Source: Tardiphaga sp. (GTDB lineage Bacteria; Pseudomonadota; Alphaproteobacteria; Rhizobiales; Xanthobacteraceae). Taken from it: a stretch of 11,662 bases of DNA. The notes under the pieces were generated by a model that was not told where the DNA came from, ran no database searches, and worked only from the letters and a program-made list of their open reading frames with translations. The translations under genes were made by a program, and so were the position numbers. The DNA lies in NCBI GenBank assembly GCA_028290325.1, contig JAQGJY010000354.1, positions 1 to 11,662 of the forward strand, read 5' to 3'. This document shows positions 1 to 6,362 of the stretch, in pieces; within the stretch, counting starts at the first letter, position 1; every line of letters starts with the position of its first letter.

Positions 1-422
1 TCGACGTCGGTCGTGAGGTCCTTCTCGGCGGCGACGACATTGGTCGCGCCATTCGCCATCGTCGCGATCGGGTAGACCAGAAAGCCGTGCGTCGTCGAAA
101 TCGCCTCGTCACCGGGGCCGAGATAGACATGGGCGAGCAGATTGAGGATCTCATCGGAGCCGGCCCCGCAGACGATGCGATCCGGATCGAGCCCGAACGA
201 TTTGCCGATGGCTTCGCGCAGCACGCGCGAGGTGCCCTCCGGATAGTCTTCGAGATGCGCGGCGGCGGCGCGATAAACTTCCATCGCCTGCGGCGAGGGG
301 CCGAACGGCGTCTCGTTGGCCGAGAGCTTGAACAGCTTGCGGCCGGCCACGGGAACCGGGCTCTTGCCGGGCGTGTAGGGCGCGATATCGAGAATGCCGG
401 GCTTCGGCACAGGGCGGGACAT
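1..422 (-). CDS. hisC: Histidinol-phosphate aminotransferase, N-terminal part (3' end off window)
   Basis: A class I/II PLP-dependent aminotransferase. HisC transfers the amino group from glutamate to imidazole-acetol phosphate in histidine synthesis, and in alphaproteobacteria it often also transaminates aromatic keto acids. The gene runs off the left edge, leaving about 140 N-terminal residues. Reading the minus strand from the ATG at 420-422 gives MSRPVPKPGILDIAPYTPGK. The HisC-type substrate-binding segment SANETPFGPSP is at residues 34-44, YPEGTSRVLREAI at 60-72 and the cofactor-phosphate-binding segment GAGSDEILNLL at about 86-96. The PLP lysine lies beyond the window. A GGAG six bases before the ATG supports this start. 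The variant NETPFG replaces the usual NENPLG. It follows the chorismate mutase gene on the same strand after 116 nt, and this pairing hints at a role in phenylalanine and tyrosine synthesis too. I am confident of the aminotransferase family and fairly confident of HisC. Confidence 0.9.
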   Translation of the reverse strand, partial: MSRPVPKPGILDIAPYTPGKSPVPVAGRKLFKLSANETPFGPSPQAMEVYRAAAAHLEDYPEGTSRVLREAIGKSFGLDPDRIVCGAGSDEILNLLAHVYLGPGDEAISTTHGFLVYPIATMANGATNVVAAEKDLTTDV

Positions 423-502
423 GGTCAACTCCGAGGACGACAGGCGAATGAGAGCAGTGTGATTTTAACGGAAACGGTCGCACCGAGCAGTGAGCGCGCC
501 CC

Positions 503-515
503 CTCCCCATGGGAG
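503..515. repeat. Small palindromic hairpin in the gap between chorismate mutase and hisC
   Basis: The 116-nt gap between the two minus-strand genes (423-538) holds CTCCC and GGGAG around a three-base CAT. This is a short GC-rich hairpin with no T-run on either strand, so it is not a standard terminator. I see no clear promoter for hisC in the gap. The two genes are probably co-transcribed, with the hairpin as a possible RNA-processing or pausing site. Confidence 0.35.
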
Positions 516-538
516 ACGTGAAGCCAACTGCTGTGCGG

Positions 539-1399
539 TCAGTCCGAAACTGATCCGTTTGCGCCGCCGACTGGCACCGTATAGCGCGTCGCATGGCTGC
601 CGACGAGGGCCGATGAGCGCACCGAGGCCCCGGCCGCGACCACTGCGGACGTGATCTTGTCGAGGCTGGTGTCGCCGGTCGTGGAAATCAACAACGCGGC
701 GCCGTCGAACGCGCCATCCGGCACCGCGACGATCTCGGCCAGCGGCGACAAAGCCCGCGCGATCTCGGCGTTCCAGCCGGAGACGCGGACGCTCCACATC
801 TCGACTTCCGTCACCATCGCGCTGTCGGCGACCCGCGACACCACGAAGACCGGCAATGCCGCCGGATGGTCGGCACGCTCGATGAACGGCAGCCGGGCGA
901 TGATCTTCGGCACGCCCTCGGGTTCCAGCGCCAGCCACCACGGCGTCCGGCTCGACGTCGCCGACACCAAAGCAAGGTCGCCTTTCGATCTGGCAACGGC
1001 CTCGACGGCGGCGGCGGCGGAAAAATGCGCCACGTAAGGCACCGTGAAGCCGAAATGGAACCGCGCCGAGTCGCGCATCGCGCTCTCGCCCAGCGACAGA
1101 TCCGCATGCACCGAGAACGGCGCTTGCACGTAGGTGAACGTGGCGATGATGACGCGCCAGATGCTCTCGACCGTATCGAGCGGCAGGATGCCGCGATGGC
1201 GCTGCGCCAGCCGCCGCATCATGTCGGCCTCGCGCGCCGGGCGGAAGGCCGAGCCGACCTCCTGCGTCTGCTTCACCGAGATCAGCCGGTCGATAATGTC
1301 GCCGCGCTGCATCAGCAAGCTGTGCACCTGCGCGTCGATGGCATCGATCTCGTCGCGCAGGGTTTGCAACGACGGCGGCGCGGGCGGCTTGATGGACAT
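539..1399 (-). CDS. Chorismate mutase (AroQ type) with unassigned C-terminal region
   Basis: A 286-residue protein whose first ~95 residues are an AroQ-type chorismate mutase domain, turning chorismate into prephenate for phenylalanine and tyrosine. Aligned by eye to the E. coli P-protein domain, the active-site set is present with the right spacing: R15, R32, K43, R56-E57 and Q92 (matching R11, R28, K39, R51-E52 and Q88). The E. coli Ser84 position is Phe. Residues 100-286 match no family I can name with certainty. They weakly recall a prephenate dehydratase (DLALVSA, then FVVSR), followed by an ACT-like end (LISTTGDTSLDKI, then TRYTVPVGG). The dehydratase TRF and ENS motifs are missing, so dehydratase activity is unlikely. 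The frame stays open to 1513, but the ATG at 1399 is preferred because the mutase domain begins directly after it and the upstream part is a GTCATTGC palindrome. The ribosome-binding site there is weak. Confidence 0.85.
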   Translation of the reverse strand: MSIKPPAPPSLQTLRDEIDAIDAQVHSLLMQRGDIIDRLISVKQTQEVGSAFRPAREADMMRRLAQRHRGILPLDTVESIWRVIIATFTYVQAPFSVHADLSLGESAMRDSARFHFGFTVPYVAHFSAAAAVEAVARSKGDLALVSATSSRTPWWLALEPEGVPKIIARLPFIERADHPAALPVFVVSRVADSAMVTEVEMWSVRVSGWNAEIARALSPLAEIVAVPDGAFDGAALLISTTGDTSLDKITSAVVAAGASVRSSALVGSHATRYTVPVGGANGSVSD

Positions 1400-1429
1400 G
1401 CGGGCTGATCCGGCACAGGAGGAGTTCGG

Positions 1430-1488
1430 CGTCATTGCGAGCGGAGGCAAGCCGGCTTTGGCCGGTTGTCCCGAGCGCAGCAATGACG
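1430..1488. repeat. GTCATTGC-ended extragenic palindrome
   Basis: The perfect nine-base arms CGTCATTGC (1430-1438) and GCAATGACG (1480-1488) enclose 41 bases with a further CCGG-containing internal stem. Elements that start with GTCATT and end with AATGAC are scattered through intergenic DNA of Bradyrhizobium-type genomes. It lies just upstream of the chosen chorismate mutase start and would fall in its 5' leader. Its presence argues that translation of chorismate mutase starts downstream of it, at 1399. Confidence 0.7.
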
Positions 1489-1560
1489 GCGGGATAGCGC
1501 TGTTCTCCCTCATGGCTCAATACGGCGCAAGTCTGCCGCGTCACCAGGGGAACGCCCGCC

Positions 1561-1589
1561 TTGACGCCACCCACCGCCATACCTAGTCT
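1561..1589 (+). promoter_or_regulatory. Probable sigma-70 promoter of metX-metW
   Basis: A -35 box TTGACG (1561-1566) is followed after 17 bases by TAGTCT (1584-1589) as a weak -10 box. The predicted transcription start, near 1596, is only a few bases before the riboswitch at 1601, as expected for a leader that begins with its aptamer. The -35 is strong and the -10 matches TATAAT at only three of six positions. Confidence 0.5.
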
Positions 1590-1600
1590 ATGGTTGACTT

Positions 1601-1660
1601 CGTGGTCATTTGAGCCGGCCGGCTTGCAGCCACGTTAAACAACTCGCTAAACAGGCCGGG
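1601..1660 (+). ncRNA. SAM-II (metA-type) riboswitch
   Basis: An S-adenosylmethionine-sensing H-type pseudoknot in the metX leader. Stem P1 is CGTGG (1601-1605) with CCACG (1630-1634). The characteristic segments CTTGCAGCCACGTTAAAC and CGCTAAA are present. The pseudoknot stem P2b is CCGGCC (1615-1620) with GGCCGG (1654-1659). P2a pairs GGCTTG (1621-1626) with CAACTC (1640-1645) apart from one C-C mismatch at 1623/1643. Together with the metX gene downstream this is a near-certain family call. Compared with the consensus as I remember it, C replaces G at 1607 and at 1643. Binding of SAM should stabilise P2b, which leaves the downstream terminator free to form. Confidence 0.93.
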
Positions 1661-1677
1661 GACAGAGCGAACCTGAT

Positions 1678-1712
1678 CCCGGCCGGACCTATATGTTCAG
1701 GCCGGGTTTTTT
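1678..1712 (+). terminator. Intrinsic terminator of the SAM-II expression platform
   Basis: The arms CCCGGCC (1678-1684) and GGCCGGG (1700-1706) form a seven-base-pair stem followed at once by six T (1707-1712). The riboswitch strand GGCCGGG at 1654-1660 is identical to the right arm, so it can pair perfectly with 1678-1684 and act as antiterminator. Low SAM should therefore give read-through, and high SAM should lock 1654-1659 into P2b and permit termination before metX. The stem and T-run are seen directly; the switching model is inferred. Confidence 0.85.
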
Positions 1713-1737
1713 GTGGCCAAAGGGCCGCAAGACCTCC

Positions 1738-1744
1738 GAGGAGG
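1738..1744 (+). promoter_or_regulatory. Ribosome-binding site of metX
   Basis: GAGGAGG lies 11 bases before the ATG at 1756 and decides the start. The earlier in-frame ATG at 1693 falls in the loop of the terminator hairpin and has no such site. The adjacent CCTC (1733-1736) could pair with GAGG (1741-1744) across a four-base loop and partly mask the site. Confidence 0.65.
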
Positions 1745-1755
1745 CAGGGTTTGAG

Positions 1756-2970
1756 ATGGTCACGATCCAGGTGTTGAAAACCGACACGCCGCAGCCCGGC
1801 GAGCGCGCCAACGAGGCCGACAACCCGACCTCTCAGGTCATGCGGTTCGGCCCGGACCAGCCGCTACGGCTGGATTGCGGCGTCGATCTCGCGCCGTTCC
1901 AGATTGCCTATCAGGCCTATGGCACGCTCAACGCCGACAAATCCAACGCGATCCTGATCTGCCACGCGCTGACCGGCGACCAGCACGCCTTCAACGACCA
2001 TCCGGTCACCGGCAAGAAAGGCTGGTGGCTGACGCTGATCGGCCCCGGCAAGCCGATCGATACCGACCGCTATTACGTGATCTGCGCCAATGTCATCGGC
2101 GGCTGCATGGGTTCGACCGGCCCGGCCTCGACCAACCCCGCCACCGGCAAGATATGGGGGCTGGATTTTCCGATCGTCACGATCCCGGACATGGTCCGCG
2201 CGCAGGCGATGTTGATCGACCGGCTCGGCATCGACACGCTGTTCGCCGTCGTCGGCGGCTCGATGGGCGGCATGCAGGTGCTGCAATGGACCGTCGCCTA
2301 TCCGCAGCGCGTCTTCTCGGCGCTGGCGATCGCCTGCGCGCCGAAACATTCGGCGCAGAACATCGCGTTCCACGAACTCGGACGACAGGCGGTGATGGCC
2401 GACCCGGACTGGCGCGGCGGCCGCTATTACGAGGACGGCGCGCATCCGCATCGCGGCCTCGGCGTCGCGCGCATGGCCGCGCACATCACCTATCTCTCCG
2501 ACGCCGCGTTGCATCGCAAGTTCGGCCGCCGGATGCAGGATCGCGAGTTGCCGACCTTCTCGTTCGACGCCGATTTCCAGGTCGAGAGCTATCTGCGCTA
2601 TCAGGGCTCGTCCTTCGTCGAGCGGTTCGACGCCAACTCTTATCTCTATCTCACGCGGGCGATGGATTATTTCGACATCGCGGCCGACCATAACGGCGTG
2701 CTCGCGGAAGCGTTTCGCGACATCAAGACGCGTTTCTGCGTCGTGTCGTTCACATCGGATTGGTTGTTTCCGACCTCCGAGTCGCGCGCCATCGTCCACG
2801 CGCTCAACGCGTCGAGCGCGCGGGTCTCCTTCGCGGAAATCGAGACCGACCGCGGCCACGATGCGTTCCTGCTTGACGTGCCCGAATTCATCGACATCGC
2901 GCGCGGCTTCATGACCTCCGCCAATATCGCGCGCGGGCTTGCCGGCACCAGCCTCGCGGGGCCGCGCTGA
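1756..2970 (+). CDS. metX: Homoserine O-acyltransferase MetX
   Basis: A 404-residue alpha/beta-hydrolase-fold enzyme that acylates the hydroxyl of homoserine with acetyl-CoA (or succinyl-CoA in some MetX subgroups), the first committed step of methionine synthesis in the cytoplasm. The catalytic triad is visible: Ser169 in the nucleophile elbow GGSMGGMQ, Asp335 in TSDWLFP and His368 in GHDAFLLD. The segment NVIGGCMGSTGPAS, typical of MetX, is at about residues 112-125. Length and motifs are complete. The start at 1756 was chosen over the in-frame ATG at 1693 because the latter lies inside the leader terminator. Transcription is probably controlled by the SAM-II riboswitch and terminator upstream. 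The stop overlaps the metW start by one base (TGATG), so the two are translationally coupled. The acyl donor cannot be fixed from the motifs read here. Confidence 0.96.
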   Translation: MVTIQVLKTDTPQPGERANEADNPTSQVMRFGPDQPLRLDCGVDLAPFQIAYQAYGTLNADKSNAILICHALTGDQHAFNDHPVTGKKGWWLTLIGPGKPIDTDRYYVICANVIGGCMGSTGPASTNPATGKIWGLDFPIVTIPDMVRAQAMLIDRLGIDTLFAVVGGSMGGMQVLQWTVAYPQRVFSALAIACAPKHSAQNIAFHELGRQAVMADPDWRGGRYYEDGAHPHRGLGVARMAAHITYLSDAALHRKFGRRMQDRELPTFSFDADFQVESYLRYQGSSFVERFDANSYLYLTRAMDYFDIAADHNGVLAEAFRDIKTRFCVVSFTSDWLFPTSESRAIVHALNASSARVSFAEIETDRGHDAFLLDVPEFIDIARGFMTSANIARGLAGTSLAGPR

Positions 2971-3635
2971 TGGCCGACCAACATGTTTTGCCGCTGCCGC
3001 GGACCACGACTCAGGCCCCCGAGACGCATCGCGGCGATCATCTGCTGGTCGCCGACATGGTCCCGCGCGGCTCGAAAGTGCTCGATGTCGGTTGCGGCGA
3101 AGGCGATCTGCTGCGCCTGCTGGAAACGCGCGGCATCGACGGGCGTGGCATCGAACTGTCGCGCGAGGGCGTCAATGCCTGCGTCGCGCGCGGCCTCGCG
3201 GTGGTGCAGGGCGACGCCGACACCGACCTCATCAATTATCCCGACGATGCGTTCGATTACGTGATCCTGTCGCAGACCTTGCAGGCGACGCGACAGCCGC
3301 GCGTCGTGCTCGAAAATCTGTTGCGGATCGGCCGCCGCGCCATCGTGTCGTTTCCGAATTTCGGGTTCTGGAAGATGCGGCTGCAACTGCTCGTCGGCGG
3401 CCACATGCCGCGCACGGAAAACCTGCCGGCGACCTGGTACGACACGCCGAACATTCACTTTTGTACGATCAAGGATTTCGTGCAGCTCTGCGACGAGATC
3501 AACGTCAAGATGGAACGCGCGGTGGCGCTCGATCTGCACGGTCGCCCGCTGCGCCTCAACGCGCCGTGGTGGTTCTGGAACATGTTCGGCGAACAGGGCG
3601 TTTTTCTGCTCAGCCGCGCGGGCAGGACGAAATAG
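2970..3635 (+). CDS. metW: Methionine biosynthesis protein MetW
   Basis: A 221-residue protein with a class I methyltransferase fold. The SAM-binding motif I, VLDVGCGEGD, is at residues 37-46, with acidic motif II in GRGIELS and the later segment DYVILSQTLQATRQP. MetW is known as the partner gene of metX in many proteobacteria and is reported to be needed for full homoserine acyltransferase activity; whether it methylates anything is not established. It begins on the last base of the metX stop codon and must share the riboswitch-controlled transcript. A GGGG about eight bases upstream may serve as ribosome-binding site. The segment WWFWNMFGEQGVFLL near the C-terminus fits MetW. No frameshift or missing core motif is seen. 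Confidence 0.95.
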   Translation: MADQHVLPLPRTTTQAPETHRGDHLLVADMVPRGSKVLDVGCGEGDLLRLLETRGIDGRGIELSREGVNACVARGLAVVQGDADTDLINYPDDAFDYVILSQTLQATRQPRVVLENLLRIGRRAIVSFPNFGFWKMRLQLLVGGHMPRTENLPATWYDTPNIHFCTIKDFVQLCDEINVKMERAVALDLHGRPLRLNAPWWFWNMFGEQGVFLLSRAGRTK

Positions 3636-3645
3636 TCTTCGTCGC

Positions 3646-3691
3646 GTCATTCCGGGTTCGGGGCAGCTCGCGCCGCCGGCGCCCGGCAATG
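3646..3691. repeat. Degenerate GTCATTCCGGG palindrome between convergent metW and plsC
   Basis: GTCATTCCGGG (3646-3656) and CCCGGCAATG (3682-3691) are imperfect inverted copies with one bulged base. They fill most of the 66-nt gap between two converging genes, so the hairpin may serve as a two-way terminator although neither side has a T-run. It looks like a worn member of the same family as 5232-5356. Confidence 0.5.
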
Positions 3692-3701
3692 CCGACCTGA
3701 G

Positions 3702-4478
3702 TTACTCGTCGTCGACATCCGCCAAGCTCGGCACCCGGCCGAACAATTGCGCCTGCTCGGCGCGGGCGGTCGCGACCAGCCGGTCGGTCACCGTCTCGAT
3801 GCGCTCACTGATCTGCGCGATGAACTCGCGGCGCTTCAGGCCCGGCGGCAACACGTCGAGAAATTCAACCACCAACGTGCCTGGATAGCGCATGAACGAT
3901 CGGCGCGGCCAGAACAGACCGGAGTTCAGCGCCACCGGCAGACATGGCGCGCCGCTGTCGGTATAGATCTGCGCGATGCCGGTTTTGTAGGACGGCGGCG
4001 CGCCGACCGGTCGCCGCGTGCCCTCGGGAAAAATAATCAACTGCCGTCCGCGCAGCACTTCCTCGCGCGCCCGCTTCGCCATCGTGATCAGCGCGCGCGC
4101 GCCGGCATCGCGGTCGATCCCGATCATCCGCGTCTTGATCAGATACCAGCCGAACAGAGGAATCTTGGCCAGCTCGCGCTTGTAGATATAGAGCGGCGCC
4201 TCGAAGAATCGCATCAGCGTGAAGGTCTCCCACATCGACTGATGTTTCGACGCGACGATCAGCGGCCCGGCGGGAATCTTGTCGAGCCCGCGATATTCGA
4301 TGCGGATATTGCAGACCACCCGCATCAGCCACTCGCTGTTGCGCGCCCACATCCGCGCGATCCAGAACGTCGTCGCCATCGGCATCACGAAGGTCGGGAT
4401 CGCCAGCACGAACCAGAATGCCAGCACCAGATAGAACAGCACGTTGAACAGCAACGAGCGCAGGAATATCGACGTCAT
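3702..4478 (-). CDS. plsC: 1-acyl-sn-glycerol-3-phosphate acyltransferase (PlsC family)
   Basis: A 258-residue membrane acyltransferase that should convert lysophosphatidic acid to phosphatidic acid for phospholipid synthesis at the inner membrane. A hydrophobic N-terminal anchor covers about residues 6-42 (LLFNVLFYLVLAFWFVLAIP). The catalytic motif is SKHQSMWET, with His79 and Glu84, an H-X4-E form of the usual H-X4-D that is common in this subfamily. The glycerophosphate-binding motif FPEGTR is at 150-155, and LPVALNSG follows further on. The ATG at 4476-4478 is preferred to a TTG at 4491-4493 because CGGATACC provides a Shine-Dalgarno-like GGA, whereas the TTG overlaps the ydcF stop. It is the last gene of the ftsE-ftsX-ydcF-plsC run. 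Family is certain; the exact acyl acceptor is inferred. Confidence 0.92.
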   Translation of the reverse strand: MTSIFLRSLLFNVLFYLVLAFWFVLAIPTFVMPMATTFWIARMWARNSEWLMRVVCNIRIEYRGLDKIPAGPLIVASKHQSMWETFTLMRFFEAPLYIYKRELAKIPLFGWYLIKTRMIGIDRDAGARALITMAKRAREEVLRGRQLIIFPEGTRRPVGAPPSYKTGIAQIYTDSGAPCLPVALNSGLFWPRRSFMRYPGTLVVEFLDVLPPGLKRREFIAQISERIETVTDRLVATARAEQAQLFGRVPSLADVDDE

Positions 4479-4489
4479 TCGGTATCCGA

Positions 4490-5200
4490 TCAATTCGCGG
4501 CCGTGCGCCGCATCGCGGCGGGCTGCTCGGCGAAATTCGGCAAATCGAGGCCGAGGGCGGCGAGTCGCACCCGCGTTTCGGCGGCGAGGTATTTCACATA
4601 TTCAGACAGCAGCAGGCGCAATGTCCCGCCCGATGTCCACCATGGCTCGTCGCGCCATTTCTCGCCGATCACCGAAAACGGCACGAGCTTCACGTCGGGC
4701 ATAGCGTGGCTCATCTCCACGATCGCGCGCGGCATGTGATAGTTCGATGTCACCACGATCAAGGAATGGAAGCCACGCTCCTGCGCCCAGCGCCGCGTCT
4801 CGGCGGCATTGCTGCGGGTATTGACGGCCGAACGATCGAGATCGACGCAACACGTCAGCAGGCCTTCGCTGTCCGGCACCGTCCGCGAGATCGCCGTGGT
4901 GCCGTTGGTCGGATGCACGCCGGAAATCAGCAACCGCTTGCCGTAGCCCGACGCCAGCAATTCCATCGCGTCGGACACCCGCGACGATCCGCCCGTCAGC
5001 ACCACGATGCCGTCGGCATTGCTCGACGGCTTTATCTCGGTCGCGCGCAGTTGCGACAGGAATCCGATGAAGCCGATTCCCGCGCCGACGAACGACAAAG
5101 CCAGCGTCATGACGATGGCAGCCGCGATCCAGCCACGCCGCGAACGCGCGGGCGGTGCATCGGCGGATGGCTCCGCGATCGGCTGGTCGGGCATGATCAT
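4490..5200 (-). CDS. YdcF/SanA-type DUF218 membrane-anchored protein
   Basis: A 236-residue protein with a short basic cytoplasmic tail, one transmembrane helix at about residues 24-48 and a DUF218 domain beyond it, probably facing the periplasm. Family marks are the strand ADGIVVLTGGSSRVSDAMELL at 62-82, the LLISGVH segment at about 90-96, NTRSNAAET at 127-135 and IVVTSNYHMPRA at 148-159. Relatives such as E. coli SanA and ElyC are linked to envelope integrity and peptidoglycan or carrier-lipid metabolism, but no reaction is established for this one. The ATG at 5198-5200 (or 5192-5194) has no good ribosome-binding site; AAAAAGGACC lies about 12 bases upstream. It follows ftsX after a 190-nt gap largely filled by a palindromic element and ends 11 bases before the plsC start. 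Confidence 0.88.
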   Translation of the reverse strand: MIMPDQPIAEPSADAPPARSRRGWIAAAIVMTLALSFVGAGIGFIGFLSQLRATEIKPSSNADGIVVLTGGSSRVSDAMELLASGYGKRLLISGVHPTNGTTAISRTVPDSEGLLTCCVDLDRSAVNTRSNAAETRRWAQERGFHSLIVVTSNYHMPRAIVEMSHAMPDVKLVPFSVIGEKWRDEPWWTSGGTLRLLLSEYVKYLAAETRVRLAALGLDLPNFAEQPAAMRRTAAN

Positions 5201-5231
5201 GGGCGGCGCGATGGTCCTTTTTCTCTAACAC

Positions 5232-5356
5232 CGTCATTCCGGGGCGCGGACGGCGCTTGCCGGACGAGAACCCGGAATCTCGTCATTCAGGAGACTGATG
5301 ACCTTGCTGGATTCCGGTTGGCTTGCGGCTGGCGCCGCTCACGCCCCGGAATGACG
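5232..5356. repeat. 125-nt nested inverted-repeat element (GTCATTCCGGGG type)
   Basis: Perfect 15-base outer arms, CGTCATTCCGGGGCG (5232-5246) and CGCCCCGGAATGACG (5342-5356), enclose a second pair, CCGGAATC (5272-5279) and GATTCCGG (5310-5317). A third pair, GTCATTCAG (5282-5290) and CTGATGAC (5295-5302), has one bulge. The whole can fold into one long stem. It sits between ftsX and ydcF on the minus strand. Similar elements are dispersed in Bradyrhizobium-group genomes. It is non-coding, and could act as a 3' RNA stabiliser for ftsEX or an attenuator of ydcF-plsC. Confidence 0.85.
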
Positions 5357-5390
5357 CAACTTCTCACCCATCACCTGGCATGACCACCCC

Positions 5391-6362
5391 CTAATCGATA
5401 TCGCTCAGGGTCTTGAACAAGGTCCGCCGCGACGCCCACGCCGTGATTGCCGCGATCGCCACGGCCTGCGCCGCCAGCACCAGATAGCCGGACGGCCGCA
5501 GCGAGAAGGTGCCGAGCAGCGCGACGAACTGGTCGCCGACCGCGGTCCCGGCGAACCAGCCCGCGATCGATTCCGAGAACCCGAACGCCAGCATCGCGAT
5601 GCCGCCGCCGATCAGGCCGCCCTGCAATCCCAGCCGCAGAAAATGCCGCAGGAAGCGATTGGCGATGTAGCGGTCACCCGCGCCGACGAAATGCAACACC
5701 TCGACGATGGGGCGGTTGGCGGCCATCGCGCCCCTGGTCGCGAACGACACCGAAATAATGGTGGCGATTACGACGAGCGCAAGAATGCCGATGCCGGCAA
5801 GCACGGTCGCGCCGGTCATGGCCCGCATCCGCTCGATCCAGGCGCGATGGTCGTCGACGCTCGCGGTCGGCGCGGCCTGCACCACGCGTGCCCGCAACTG
5901 CGCGAGATCGAGCGTCGTGCCGGGCTGCATCCGCGCGACGACGACGCGCGGCACCGGCAGTTCATCCAACGACAGGCCGCTGCCCAACCAGGGCTCCAGC
6001 AGACTGGCGGATTCCTGTTTGGTGTACATCCGCGTCTCGATGATGCCGGGCTGCGCGCGCACCGCCTCAGTGGCTGCCGCGCTGTCGCGGTCGAGATCGC
6101 GGCCGGCGACCGGGCGGATCTGGATGGTGATCTCGCTGGCGACGTCGGATTGCCATTCGCTCGCCGAGGCGCTGACCAGCAGCACCGCGCCCGTCGTCAG
6201 CGACGCGAGGAACGTCATGATCGCCACCACCGCGACGAGCGCGCGGCCGGCGACCTGCCCGCGCGGCACGATCGGCGAGACATTGCGCGCCTGCGCCCGC
6301 ACTTGCGGGCGATCATGCCCGAGGTCCATCAATGCATCGCGGTCTGAACGGGGCTTATTCAT
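5391..6362 (-). CDS. ftsX: Cell division protein FtsX (ABC-type permease subunit)
   Basis: A 323-residue membrane protein, the partner of FtsE. In other bacteria FtsEX couples ATP hydrolysis in the cytoplasm to activation of peptidoglycan hydrolases at the septum. The topology fits FtsX: a cytoplasmic N-terminus of about 40 residues, a first helix at 41-63, a large periplasmic loop at 64-185, then helices at about 186-207, 244-264 and 291-311. The conserved cytoplasmic segment EVLHFVGAGDRYIANRFLRH at 221-240 corresponds to the coupling region that meets FtsE. The ATG at 6360-6362 overlaps the ftsE stop by eight bases, so the pair is coupled. The N-terminal tail is proline- and arginine-rich and unremarkable. 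The downstream hydrolase partner cannot be named from the sequence. Confidence 0.93.
   Translation of the reverse strand: MNKPRSDRDALMDLGHDRPQVRAQARNVSPIVPRGQVAGRALVAVVAIMTFLASLTTGAVLLVSASASEWQSDVASEITIQIRPVAGRDLDRDSAAATEAVRAQPGIIETRMYTKQESASLLEPWLGSGLSLDELPVPRVVVARMQPGTTLDLAQLRARVVQAAPTASVDDHRAWIERMRAMTGATVLAGIGILALVVIATIISVSFATRGAMAANRPIVEVLHFVGAGDRYIANRFLRHFLRLGLQGGLIGGGIAMLAFGFSESIAGWFAGTAVGDQFVALLGTFSLRPSGYLVLAAQAVAIAAITAWASRRTLFKTLSDID

Noticed and set aside
1400..1513. Extension of chorismate mutase to an ATG at 1513
   Set aside because: The added 38 residues are encoded by the GTCATTGC palindrome and show no similarity to the family.
465..1580. A 371-codon minus-strand open frame longer than the chorismate mutase
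   Set aside because: It is out of frame with the mutase domain, its sequence is dominated by Arg and Ala, and it spans the intergenic palindrome at 1430-1488.
1693..1755. Upstream ATG that would lengthen MetX by 21 residues
   Set aside because: The ATG sits in the loop of the riboswitch terminator and lacks a ribosome-binding site, while the ATG at 1756 has GAGGAGG upstream.
1864..2859. A 331-codon minus-strand open frame
   Set aside because: It is the reverse complement of metX, whose catalytic triad is intact; the shadow has no family motif.
3747..4739. A 330-codon plus-strand open frame
   Set aside because: It runs antisense across two real genes (plsC and ydcF) and the boundary between them, and is rich in Arg, His and Gln without motifs.
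5201..5390. A small gene in the 190-nt gap between ftsX and ydcF
   Set aside because: Most of the gap is the nested palindrome, and no frame there has a start with a ribosome-binding site and a plausible protein.
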